Positions 37,292-48,765 of a stretch of DNA of 64,000 bases are shown here, in pieces. Origin of the DNA: Lithospermum erythrorhizon (Eukaryota; Streptophyta; Magnoliopsida; Boraginales; Boraginaceae). The notes below the pieces were generated by a model. It was not told the origin of the DNA. It searched no databases and saw nothing but the letters and a program-made list of their open reading frames with translations. Position 1 is the first letter of the stretch. Each line of letters starts with the position of its first letter. Location: positions 372,001 to 436,000 of the forward strand of contig JADFUC010002372.1 in NCBI GenBank assembly GCA_019722365.1. The letters are read 5' to 3'. The position numbers and the translations under genes are program-made.

Positions 37292-38150
37292 GACCTCTAA
37301 ATTCAGTGGAGTAACTAAGGGGTGATAAGGCACATTCGTCTCTCCCGTCTAAATTTTGACAAATAAAATTTTATTATTAAAAAATAAAATTTTATTATAC
37401 ATTTATTTAAAAGTTATGTTGTTCGACTCATTAATTTTTTTTTCTCTAATTGTCGAATATTAATTCAAAAGTTATATTGTGCGCCAACATCGAAATTGAT
37501 TTGGCGAGAGAGGAAAACAGGGAGAGAAACAGAAGGATGGATAATAAGCTAGGCCATGCACCTCACTAGATGTTGGACCCTACTATTCTAGTCCTTTAAT
37601 TTACCTTTGGTCAAAGATAAAACAGAGAATTGATGAAATTGCAGATTTTTTTTCTGAAGTCTAGTACAGATTGTAGAGTTCAAGGATGAAACCAATATTT
37701 TTGGATAAATTTCTTGAACGGCACCAATAAGAAGAGATCTTTTATCTCATTCCATGTCTCCTTACACACGAATGATAATTTGATAAATATGTACTTTATT
37801 TTTTTGAATTTGAAGATCAATTTATAAATATTAATTCACATTTTGATATGTGTTCTTGAGGAGCCCCATCTTAGGAGCATATACATATATTTTAAGCATC
37901 TTACTTACATAGTTACAAATCATTGGATTATCCGCCTCGGGGCCAAGTTATTTGATGCATTACAATTCGTATAAATAAAGAATTATTTAAGGCGTTTAGC
38001 TGATTCTTTTGTTAACTAACACACATTGCATGTAATGTTTGTGGAAAGTGGTTACATGCTTCTATTTGAATTAAGATGAAATTACAAATATACCATTTAT
38101 GAGCACCATGCTAACCAAATTCTATAAGCTCCTAAATTGGACTTGTCCTT
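37292..38150. other. Upstream region of CYP85A
   Basis: AT-rich non-coding sequence, presumably promoter-proximal to CYP85A and then spacer. A duplicated AAATAAAATTTTATTAT motif occurs at 37363-37398. No gene is recognised. Confidence 0.5.
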
Positions 38151-38355
38151 GAGGGTGTTTGGCTAAGCTTATTCTTTTGTCAAAATCAACTTATAAATTG
38201 ATTTTGTCCATAATGAAGTGTTTGGTTAACAATTTCAATGTATAACTTATAAGTTGAAATAAAAAAGTAGCAAATTCTAACCTTTTTTTTCAAAACCTTT
38301 TTTGCTCCAACTTATAAGTTGGTTTTGCGCGTAATACCGAAGGCGGAGTGGCCCG

Positions 38356-39719
38356 TGCTGATAAATTTGATATGATATGATTAGTAGTCTTTATTGCAGT
38401 CCGGTTTCGGACGGACGCGGTTTCGAAACCGGTTTGGGTCTAGGAATCGGACGGATCGGATCGGTCAAACCCGATCGGTTTCGATCCATCCGGGCAGATC
38501 CGGTTTCCGATCGGCCGGATCCCCGATAGTATCGAATGTCGGTTCCGATAGTATCCGATATCGAAACTTCGGATCCGATAGTATCCGAAAATACAAAAAA
38601 TTAAACTTATACAAAAAAATCGAAAATACACAAATCAAACTTCGTTACATGAATTAAACTCATTTTACACAAAAAAAAAAATAACAATTCGAAATACAAA
38701 AAAATAACAATTAGAAAGAGACCGGAATACATTGTGAGAAATGGGGGGATAGAGCGCGGCGAGAGTTAGTGAAATTTGGGGTAGAGGCTGTGAGAAATCG
38801 AGATCGATGGCGAGAAATTTAGTGAGTTTGAATGTTTGATTTTCATTATTTGCTTTTGACTTGATTTAAATGTAAATTTTATTATTATTATTATTTTTTA
38901 AATTACGGATCGGTTTGAGATGCAGTCGAATCTTGGATCCGGTCCATTCTACGGATAAATTCGGACCGGAGTGATCGGGCGGATTCAGGACTTGATTCCC
39001 AGTCGCCCGGTCCACAGCGGCCCTAATGATTGGTACTACTCATACCATCAAAATGCATTTTCTTTTAAAGCTCATCTCATAAGAACTTCAGTGTGAAGCG
39101 TGCTTGACACAGGGAGTAGTCTAGGATAGGTGACGATTGAAAAGTTTCTCGGTGAGCACGTGAGTAAAGGACAAAGTCTTTGGAAAGACTTTATTTTAGT
39201 TTGTAGAACCCAGTCCATCAAATCTAATAGCATTACCAACTTTGGTGTTCAGTGGGAAATTACAAATATATGAAGAAACCCCGCCAGCATAACGAGAACT
39301 AAGTGCTATGGGAGTCTAAGTCTTTCTGTCGAGGAAGGAAACGCCTCTTGATATGTAAAACTAAGTATAGTCCTGGATATGATGTGGCTCAACGGTAAGC
39401 GTTGAAGGTATTTACTTGGGGAGTTTATGGCCACACAGCCCAGAGTGGCCATGTGATAAGATTTGATATAATTTGATTAGATGCAACAAATATAGCTGAA
39501 TCGTCTTATTTTTTAGAAGCTCATCTGCATAGAACTCTAATTGTTAAGCGTGCGTGACACGAGGTAATTATGGGATGGGTGACTCACCTAGGAAGTTTTT
39601 AGGTGAGCACGTGAGTGAGGACAAGAAAGCGTGCTAAGAAATACCCGAGTAGTGATTTGTGAGGTCAATCCATCAAATCCTAATAATGTATCAACACGAT
39701 ATTTAGATGGGGTTTGACA
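38356..39719 (+). mobile_element. Cassandra-type TRIM with 5S rRNA-derived LTRs
   Basis: The left LTR is 38356-39264 (about 260 bp after removing a nested MITE) and the right LTR is 39452-39719 (268 bp). Both begin TG..TGATAA..TTTGATAT and end ACA, with a 187-bp internal region. Each LTR carries the 3' half of plant 5S rRNA, including AAGCGTGC(T/G)TGACAC (box-A region) and GGAT(A/G)GGTGAC (box C), at 39077-39130 and 39545-39600. This is the hallmark of Cassandra, a non-autonomous terminal-repeat retrotransposon. The primer site after the left LTR is too degraded to identify, and flanking duplications do not match. Confidence 0.85.
38385..39025. mobile_element. Non-autonomous hAT MITE (641 bp) inside the left Cassandra LTR
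   Basis: The 8-bp target duplication ATGATTAG (38377-38384) and ATGATTGG (39026-39033) differs at one base. Ends are TAGTCTTTATTGCAGTCCGG and, inverted, TAGGGCCGCTGTGGACCGG. Subterminal regions are rich in CCGGTTT/CGGATCCG repeats and GATAGTATCCGAT motifs, typical of plant hAT derivatives. Removing it restores alignment of the two Cassandra LTRs. The ORFs at 38394-38657 and 38440-38631 are artefacts of these repeats. Confidence 0.8.
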
Positions 39720-40418
39720 AGTAATTTATTTAATTGTTATAACTTAATATTTAATTTCTACCTTATTTAATCATCATAACTAGCCATAAGATACAATTTT
39801 TAGTTATACGACTTTTTTGCACTTACTCTTTATTGAAAAAATAAAAATCAATCATCTTATATTTTAATTAAAATATAATGTTTATTCTCAGGTATTTTTA
39901 ATCTTTCAAATATTAAATTATTAATTTATTTATATAATAAAGATAAAAAAAGTGATATATAAATGAAATATCTTTATAAGTTATTTTACCTTTTCTACAA
40001 CTCAAAAATATTTTCTATCAACTTATAAGTTATATTAGCCAAACAAGTCAAAATAAATATGACAATTTATAAGTAACCTACTTATAAGTTGCATTGTCAC
40101 TTATAAATTGGTCACTTATAAATAAAAAAAAAAAAAGCTTACCCAAACACCCTCCTTGTGTCAGAATTTGATACCACCTCCATTCTTCAAAGATTTTGCA
40201 GCTATCAATGCTTAAAAAGCTAGTGCATCCGACAATACAAATTTTTCCCTTTCAATTATTGATTGTTTTGTTCAATAATACTATCTCCATTCTTGAAAGA
40301 TTATTTTTTGTTTTATATTTTAATAATCAAAATAAATTAATTTTGAGGTCTTACTTAATAAATTTTACTTTCATTTGAGTCAAACTTATTATGTTAATAG
40401 TAAAGTACATTAATAATA

Positions 40419-40665
40419 TTCTTCCCGTCCCAATTTACTTGATCATAAAGTATTTTATTAAAGGCTTGATTAATATTACGAATATACCCTAAAAAGTTAC
40501 ATTATCAAAAAATACTTTAATTAATCATGAAAATAAAAATTACTTTATTAAGAGATAAAAGTAGAAAGATCAAGATAAAGTTGCATTAAATTCCTATATA
40601 GTTAAGTAAAAAGGAGAAAGGAGAAATTTACAACTACGTGATCGAGTAAATTGGGACGGATGGAG
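40419..40665. mobile_element. Stowaway-type MITE (247 bp)
   Basis: It is flanked by TA at 40417-40418 and 40666-40667. The terminal inverted repeats TTCTTCCCGTCCCAATTTAC and (inverted right end) CTCCATCCGTCCCAATTTAC match the Tc1/mariner-related Stowaway consensus. It has no coding capacity. Confidence 0.85.
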
Positions 40666-40880
40666 TATTATATTTTGATATATTTTTCAAAAAAAATGTA
40701 CAACATATACACAAATATTTAAATTCAAATTTTAAAATTCAAAATCATAAAATTAAGAAATGCGATAATCTTTAAGAATTTTTGGAGTATTATTTCATTA
40801 ACGGTTAGGTGATAAAATCATATTATCACTTTGATAAAATCAACACAAAACAAAACAAAAAATTAAAAAGTCGAATATTA

Positions 40881-41141
40881 CTCCCTCCTTCTCTAAAAGA
40901 TTATCACATTTTGATTTTAATGAGTTGACTTTTTTAATTTTAAAATCAAATAAGTTTTAATGTGTTATATATTTATTTGAAAAAAATATAACAATATGTA
41001 GTATTTTCAACATTGTTTACTATTAACTTGATAATTTTGATTCAAATAAAAGTTTTGGATGTCAATCAAGATCGTAAAGTTTGTTAATAATCTTTTATTA
41101 TGAAAAATGCAAATGTGACAATTTTTTAAGAATAAAGGAAG
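40881..41141. mobile_element. Second Stowaway-like MITE (261 bp)
   Basis: It is flanked by TA at 40879-40880 and 41142-41143. The left end is CTCCCTCCTTCTCTAAAAGA, and the inverted right end is CTTCCTTTATTCTTAAAAAA. Both continue into ATT.TCACATTT. It is more diverged than the neighbouring copy. Confidence 0.7.
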
Positions 41142-41683
41142 TATTTTTTTTAAAATGGATCAATTATTTAAAACAGGTAATATATATATGCTTGTTTTAA
41201 TGACTATTCTACAATTAGGTAGAAAGGACATTGTGGCAGCACACTTAGACCTCAACACAGGACTCAGGAGAAAGATAAAAAAATCATTAGTTGGCAGAAT
41301 AAAAAAAATAAAATAAAAGAAAAAAGGAAAAAAAAAAATTACATATCCCGTGCTACATACAATCATATCATATTGATGAGATTTAGTGTTAATGTGACTC
41401 AGTTTGATTATGATTATTTAAGATTCTTTAATCATGTTTGGTCGGAGTTAATTTTCGATTGAGCTAACCTATTGATTTGAGGTGGTGTTTTACTTCTGAC
41501 ATATCAAGTACTAAGCAAAAACTTACCATAACACTACTGATTACTCTTTAGAAAAAATTGGTTATTTGACTTTGTTTTATATAATCTTGATATTTATATC
41601 AGAGTGTGAGTGTACTTCAATACAACCTTATTTGGTATGATGGAAGACAATGAAGTTAAAGTAGAATATATATATAACAAATG

Positions 41684-41926
41684 TAAAAAAAAAAAAAAGC
41701 GCCGGGACATAACTCAGGCGGTAAAGGAGGCAGAGTCTTAAATGTTAGTACCACACAGCCTCTTCATGTGGTGTGGAGTTCAAGTGGCAGCTCGTATTGA
41801 GTGGTTTAAATGAGGCTCTGGAGTCTAGCAGGTTGAGGCCACGTCTGATTAAACCTGCATTGAAGTCCCAGGGCCTTGAGGGGACCTCGAGGGACCGCTA
41901 ATGTGATGGTTACACATTTTTTTTTT
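41684..41926 (+). mobile_element. SINE with perfect 8-bp target duplication
   Basis: AACAAATG flanks both sides (41676-41683 and 41927-41934). After an A-run the body starts GCGCCGGGACATAACTCAGG, with a box-A-like TAACTCAGGCGG and a box-B-like GGAGTTCAAGTGG about 65 bp later. It ends in a T-run (41917-41926). The tRNA-like promoter arrangement and flanking duplication indicate a tRNA-derived SINE. Confidence 0.72.
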
Positions 41927-42427
41927 AACAAATGGCAAATTACATTTAAGTAATTGCAGATTTAATTAGAATGGTTAATTTATTAAATACAACTAATGTC
42001 ATTGCTTATCGACTTTATTAATTTGTTTTATTCAAATATTTTCTCATAAATTTTTATTAAATCGTTATAGTGTAATTACATACGCCATGCAACATCCATA
42101 ATACAAAAAAGAATTAAAAATGAATAAACTTCAAAAAAAAGAGTAACCAACTCAATATTTTGAAAGAATACATTGATAACTGCTCTATAGTGAAATATTT
42201 TTAATTTATCTTTTAAATGGAAAATAAATGAAATGTCACATGGATAGTATAGATGAAATTCTAGGCTTCATCAAACAATTTTCGACTTTTCACTTTATAT
42301 ATAGTATAGATAACTTTTTTTCCTTTCGCAACACCAAACACACTTTAAATGCATACATACATTTGTGGAATGTACTCATTATTAAGATACTGTTGCATTA
42401 TATAAACTCATTGATAAAGGAATAAAG

Positions 42428-42625
42428 AGTGTTAGCGCCAACACTTTAGCCTCTTCATGCGGTATGGGTTAGTCATGAGTATGGCAGGAGAATCTCATGT
42501 GAAGTGGTTTTAAAAAGGAAGCTCTCGTCACGACCAATTGAGGCACATCCATAATTCACCTCCTCCGTGATAGAATCTACAGGCGGGAATAGAGGAATTG
42601 GTAATGTGACTACTAAAGGTCCAAG
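42428..42625 (+). mobile_element. 5'-truncated, diverged copy of the same SINE
   Basis: It shares GTTAG..CC..CACTTTAGCCTCTTCATGCGGT and the closing GG..TAATGTGA with the copy at 41684-41926, in the same order and orientation. The box-A end is missing. Confidence 0.55.
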
Positions 42626-44279
42626 TTTTCTCACTAATAGTTACATGAGAAAACAAGTTGAATCACTGGTTGTATCTTTTCAAGCAATTAAAACAATCCT
42701 GGGGTTGGTGACTTGGTGTATGAGTTAATGCATACCTTTTACACTGACGCTATCTCCGGATATTCAAAAATCAATCATTTTATATACATTAGATTCTTTC
42801 TTTAACAGCGTCGTGAATATTTTACATATCTACTTGACATTCCATAACTGAGGGGCATTTAAAAAATCATTCATTTTCTCTTTCCTCTACTTCACTCATA
42901 TATATTCCACCATATCTAATACATTATTTCATATTTAATTTATCATATTATTAATTAATAAGTATTGAAATAATATGTAAGTATTATTTTAATAACTAAT
43001 ATATAAAATTTAAATAATTAGTATACCATTTAATAGCTAAATAAGATTTAAAAAAATGGGTTGAAAGGTGATAATAAAGAAAATGTCGATTTTTTTTGGT
43101 GTCCAAATTATATGAAATTGGTCTTTATTTGTACGAAATAAAAAATGTGAAACTAATATTATATATTACTAGAATTTTAATATTAAATTATTCTCAAAAA
43201 TCTAATTTAAAATCAAAGATAATTGATATATTAATCCTATTGTGACAAGTGTTTACACTGTAAAGTTTCTCCAGCCCATGTACTTTTACTGTACACACAA
43301 GGCTTCCTATTGGCCCCATGCATTTTTTGTCTCTAGTTTTGTCGGAATACACCCGAATTTATTCAATATTTCCCCCAAAAATACATCTAAACTTACCCTC
43401 TATAATAATTTCCTATGTAACATTTTATTGGGACATCTTATTGGAGGTAGTCATAAACCTCCTTGGTATCAAATCGCTCCATTTCCACGTCAGTTAAATA
43501 AAAAGCAAGTTCCTTACCTCACATGCATGTTATTATTATATGTACTTCTATTTATTTATTTTATGAAATTATGATTACTAAGGTTTAAGTACAATGGACC
43601 TATGTAATTAATTTGTTGTGATTGTGATTAGAAGTATTTCGTAGTACATACAAATACATGCACGTCATCAGCACATGCATGCATACCTCTAGTGGAAGAG
43701 AAACTACTTGAGTTTATTTCTTCTTCACATGGCGATCAGATATATAATCCTATGACAATACAAATGGCCACATGTACTTGGTTCATGTGTGAGAGAGAAA
43801 GAGTTCTCAAACAAACTGAATACTGCGTATATGAAGTCACCGTCTTAATAGTTTGAATATGTTGACCGTGATAGTGTATTTCCTAGAAAGACTTGCTAGT
43901 AATTTGACTTTTAGTGATATTTTTGTCACTCACTAAATACTAGAAAAATACTTCACTGCATTTCTTTCTCATCAAATCAGAATAATATCTTAGTATTTAA
44001 AGACGAACTTTTGGACCCTCAGCCTTGACTAAGTACTGCTCCTCCTTATAAAATTGCTCAGCATCTTAATTTTAAAAATTTTAATAATTAAACTTTGATT
44101 ATATATATTTTTATTTATGTTTTATAATATTTTATGAAAAATGTATCAATAAAAATACATTTCATCAAATATTATACAATACAAACAAAAATATTTATAA
44201 TTATAATTCAACTATTAAAATATCAATATAAAGTTTCATTAATTTAGGACAACCACATGTTATTGTCAACGACAAAGTT
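42626..44279. other. AT-rich spacer
   Basis: No gene is recognised. The longest ORF (110 codons, 43242-43574) has no domain and an unremarkable composition. Low-complexity AT stretches dominate 42900-43240 and 44040-44240. Confidence 0.5.
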
Positions 44280-45560
44280 ATTTATGTTCAAGGTAATTGA
44301 CTCTGGCAATTATCATGAGCTTAGTGGTATTCGATTTGGCGTAAGTGCTTAGGTTGATTCGATAGAGGAGTATATTATACGTCACCCAGTTTAGGTGTAT
44401 CGTTATGTGGAACTTCGAGGTCTTTCTTCGATAGTACTCAATAGCTTTCCAGCGCCTTGCATTAGGATTTCTAATAGTGCGTGGCAATATCCAAGCACGA
44501 AGGCGATAGTTGTATAAAAAGAATTTAATTAATTATGCGATGTCATTGTAGGCTACTTGACCTCAATGACTTGGATATCACACTTTTAATAGTAGAGAAT
44601 GCAAATTAGCTAGGTAATCGAGTTTTTAATGTGATGTTAAAACTGATTCTTAAATTTGCCAAAGCGGTAGTATAAGAAGTTAATTTTACAAAATTTAATA
44701 TGGAAGATAATAATGTAGATGTTGTTAGTAGTGTATATAAAACCCAATATATGTGGAGTATGTTGGATTTTCATAAATTAATATAATGTTAATTGGAGAG
44801 ATAATTGGTAATTTGGTTTTAGATAGTGGGATGAAGTTGTATTTTAGTCTAAGAAAATTATATTATTACATATTAGTCCGAAAGTGGCACAAAGTATTCT
44901 TGATATAGTCATTTAAAATGTCAAATATTACAATACATTTGAGCTGTAATTCGAATGTGCGGCGTTTGTCGACAAAAGCCCAAATCTGCCAATAATTTCC
45001 TACTGCTTTTTGAGGACTAATCTGCGGCCAATATATCTATTTGGGATTAAGTCTGACTTAAATCACCAAATCTATAATTAACTCTTGATTGGAGGTATAA
45101 TGAGTATTGGTAAATGAGAAGACATATCAAGGTAGCTCGTTCAATAAGCGCTTTAGCCTGTCGTTCTATGCTTTTATAATTCCCTTTATCCAAGTTATAA
45201 CTTGATACTTGCTCGCTTCTGTTCAGTAATTACTCTACCCAATATGTTATCGATTCAAATTTCGAGGAAAACATTTGTTCATGGTAAGTTATCAGGCCGA
45301 GTATTGATAACTCGATAGTTGCCTTACTCGAATTAACTTTGTTATTAACTACCTAACTCGACTTGATTATTTTTTCTTTCTAGGCATTATGAGTTTATGA
45401 CTGAATAACAATGGGAGGATCTCCCCTCGTCACTTTACAACCCGCATGGAGAATCAAAACTCAAAAGGTACGAATTGAACTACTAATGCGATCTATGAAT
45501 CTATGATTGGTGCTACAATGAGGACAACAAAGATTGTTCAACACCATTTGCTCCACACTA
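44280..45560 (+). other. Possible retroelement leader and gag start
   Basis: Composition is less AT-rich than the flanks. Near 45440-45545 a frame reads TTRMENQNSKG and on to KIVQHHLLHTS, which resembles the first residues of gypsy gag proteins, then stops. No LTR or primer site was identified, so this is a tentative link to the Tat element at 46.27 kb. Confidence 0.25.
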
Positions 45561-46269
45561 GTAAATAAATTGGAACAAACATTATTTCTAAAGAGAAATT
45601 ATTCGTTTTATATATAATTACATTTTGACTATCTTTATCCCTTTAGAAATTTAAAGTATAGTACAATAACTTTTACGCCATAGAAGTATATATACACTAA
45701 TACCTTAGCTTATTCTCTTAAAAATAGTATATAGTTTTAAATTTTGATAGTTAACTTGTTAAAATTTAAATTCAAATATTTTTTTCATCGAATTAATTAA
45801 ATAAATTTGATGAAAATATTTTCAAATAAATTATTTTCAGCACATTTTACTATTAACATATTTTGGTTCAAATCAAAATCAAGTTTATTAATTCATGAAA
45901 ATAAACTTCACACTCTTTTTTTTAGGATGGAAGGGGTAATAATTTGTTTTTCCCTTTTTATTAACATTTCTCTCTGATGTAACATGAATTCTACATCAAA
46001 TTTAAACGATCAATTTATTACATGGTGGGAATATATACCAGATTAAAAATTTAAGCTTTAGTAAACTTCAAACTAAAGGTTAAAACTTTCAATGTGGTAG
46101 TTTTTTCAATAGAAATTCTAAAAACATGTAAATAAATAATTAATTCGAACCTAATCTAAAATGCAAGCTTGTCACTCTCGAATCTAATATTTAGAATAAA
46201 AATGTAATTTAACATGAAAAGTAATTGAGCACTCTATTTGTTTGATATTGAAAAATACAAAACCATGGG
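45561..46269. other. AT-rich spacer with a possible Stowaway end
   Basis: AGGATGGAAGGGGTAATAA at 45925-45943 resembles an inverted Stowaway terminus. A matching left end near 45699 (TACCTTAGCTTATTC) is weak. Otherwise no feature is seen. Confidence 0.35.
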
Positions 46270-47924
46270 TCATGGGTGACTCATACCTTACAAAAACATG
46301 CATACGGTTAACCAATTATCCTGAGGACGAGGAGAAAACTGTTTTCATCACTGAATATGGTTTATATTGTTGGAAGGTGATCTTTCTTTTGGCTTGAAGA
46401 ATGCGGGGAGGTAGCCTATCGTGAAGAATTCCATTTTGCCAATCAGTTAGGCGAAACATGAAAATCTATGTGGATAATATGTTGGAAAAAATGGAGTTCG
46501 GTGACCATCACGAAGAATCTAAGAGAGAGACTTTGTCGGCTAAGGGAGGGAAGCGAGCTAAGAATCCAACCCGGACAAGTGCTCATTAGGTATCGCTGTC
46601 GGGGAAGTTTTGAAGTGCATGATCGGTGGCGAGATTGAGCCGAACCACGACAAAATCAGGAATACTCGTGTCTGACCTCTGATGGGCATAAAGATATACA
46701 AAAGCTCACCAGGATGTCTCGGCTGCAGGTCGGTTCATGCAAAGTGGTCGGGGAAACGTAACCTTCCGTTCATTAAAAACCTCAGGAGAGCCTCAAGTAC
46801 CAAATTTTATTGGGATGATGAATTCGGCAAGGCATTTGAAGAGTTGGAGGAATACCTGAGCTCCCAAGGTTATTATCCTAGCCTGAACCCAAAGAAACCT
46901 TGCAGTTATACCTCGTTGTGTCTAATAGAGTTGTAAGTAGTGTGTTGATCCGTAAAGTTGAGTACCAACAAAGGACAATATACTATGTAAGTCGCATCTT
47001 GCATGTGGCAGAAGAGAATTATCCTATTATAGATAAGTTTGCCTTTGCCTTGGTTATCTCAGCCCGCAAGTTAAAGATATACTTTGAATCTCATCCAATT
47101 CAAGTTGTAACGGATCAACCCATGAAGAGAGTCATTACAAGTCCGCAGTTGTCTGGGAGAGTAACAACATGGGCTATAGAACTGAGCGAGTATGACATTT
47201 CATATGTCCTAGAACGATATCAAGGCCTTGAAGCTTGGATACTTGAATTTATGATTGAATCTGAGCTTCAACCCACTTCAAATTATCGGCCCGGATCAGT
47301 GATTTTGAACCATGAACAAATAATCCTGAGTGGATACTACTTGTAGATGGAGCAAGAAATGAGAAGGAATCGGGCACTGGAATCCTGATTCGCGGCCCTA
47401 ATAATATAAGGATGGAGTATGCCTTTACTTGATTCACTTTTCAGCTACGATAATGAAATTTGAGTATGAAGCCATGGTTGTTGCGTTGACCCGTTGTTAA
47501 ATCGTTGGGAATCGGCTTCGCTATGGGCTAAAGGGGATTCCAATTTAATTATGGACTAGGTGAAAGGGGTGTATGGAGTAAGGCATGGCGGATTGATCAA
47601 TACCATAAGAGGCCATCAAGCGGCCAAGGGAGTTTGAGGCAAGTTGTATTGAACACGTACCTAGAGCCCCGAAATGAAGAAAGCGGACCACTGCAAGAGA
47701 CTCGCTGACTGACCTATTATGATGAGTTACCACGAGAAGTTTATGTGGAGGTTCCTCCAAGTTATGAAGGGGCAATTACCTTGCCTGTGTTAGAAGAGTC
47801 GGCGATTGAAGAACCATATTTCGATACTTGGTCACTTGAGAGTGTTATTGAAGCCCGAAAAATTAAAAGTCGCAGCTTTAGGTTTTGTATGTATGAGGAT
47901 TAACTTTACAAGAAATCATGGGAT
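46270..47924 (+). pseudogene. Tat pol remnant: RT, RNase H and second RNase H
   Basis: 46300-46640 translates with frameshifts into RT (EDEEKTVFITEYGLYCWKV, then FGLKNAG). The open stretches 46682-46936 and 46900-47346 give the RT-RNase H connection and gypsy RNase H (YYVSRILHVAEENYPIIDKF; ARKLKIYFESHPIQVVTDQP). From 47340, VDGARNEKESGTGILIRGP and following frames match the archaeal-type second RNase H of Tat elements. The last readable pol residues, EARKIKSRSFRFCMYED and LYKKSWD, end at the solo LTR insertion. Multiple stops. Confidence 0.82.
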
Positions 47925-48765
47925 TGTTAGAAATATGAGATATTTGAAATGATACCCGTTGAACAATTTGATTGTACATCCGATTTACTTCTTTAAGTTA
48001 AGTTCATATATATGTTCGATTGTATGAGAATGTTCATATTAGGATACTCGATGTGACAGTGGGGGTTGCGATGGCTTACTAGGGTCCGCTCATAATCAAT
48101 ATATTAAGTTATAATGTTCGGTTAACATTTATTAATATATGACATTTGTCGATCGGCACCAGAGGTCAGCTGTCCCCAATAAACTTCCGGGGGTTAAAAT
48201 GCTTGTATGGAAATAATGGGGCAATATTCGAAATCGGAATCTTAGAATGGAAGTGAGAAGGGGTGGAGAAGGTTCCATGCTTCTACACACTACTAGCGGA
48301 TCGAGAAGGAGGAGGAGGTTCTAGAACTTCCTCCTGACCACAATGAGGGAACATCCTTGAGAAGTTCTAGAATGTTCCAGCTTACCACTACATATAAAGA
48401 ACTTCATTTGGATGAATTAACTTTTACTTTCGTTACTTTTGGTATTCACTTTTTGTGAAAGACAAAAGCTCTGTTCTCCTACGTTTAGTGGAGCTAGTAA
48501 GTAGAAAACTCATTGGATTTTCCGCCCTCGTCTACGATTTAAATAGGACTTGTTAAGCTCGTTGGTGTTGACAATTCTTAGAGGCATTTTGTTTTGGATG
48601 CTAAGTGGGGTCTTAATCCCATATTATTCATTTAGACTTTTACGATTATTCGAAAAATGATACATATATTCATGTCTTTGAGTATTGTTTGTCTGTTAGT
48701 AGTGATCATGGGATTCGTATCCAAAGTATTATTGGAATATTATTTATCACGTTAGAAACTCGACA
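47925..48765 (+). mobile_element. Solo LTR (841 bp) inserted in Tat pol
   Basis: It begins TGTTAG and ends CGACA. The flanking 5 bp are GGGAT (47920-47924) and TGGAT (48766-48770), one change apart. Deleting LTR plus one duplication rejoins the pol frame (LYKKSWD | DPLL). It contains a TATAAA at 48393 followed by a CT-rich leader. A related copy lies at 17591. There is no internal domain, so it arose by LTR-LTR recombination after insertion. Confidence 0.85.

Larger units (their letters stand above)
38151..40154. mobile_element. Outer MITE (GAGGGTGTTTGG ends) carrying nested insertions
   Basis: The left end GAGGGTGTTTGGCTAAGCTT (38151) and the right end, inverted, GAGGGTGTTTGGGTAAGCTT (40154) form a 20-bp terminal inverted repeat with one mismatch. 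Subterminal copies of AACTTATAAGTT fill both arms. Flanking CTT is duplicated (38148-38150 and 40155-40157); the wider match CCTTG leaves the target size open (3 or 5 bp), so superfamily is unassigned. Removing the Cassandra insertion leaves about 640 bp. It has no coding capacity. Confidence 0.75.

Noticed and set aside
38394..38657. Arg/Ser-rich ORFs on both strands
   Set aside because: Artefacts of CGG/CCG subterminal repeats of the hAT MITE.
39060..39620. 5S rRNA genes
   Set aside because: Only the 3' half of 5S is present, in two diverged copies within TG...CA LTRs of a Cassandra element; not a functional rRNA gene.
43242..43574. 110-codon ORF
   Set aside because: No domain, no gene context, composition like random AT-rich sequence.
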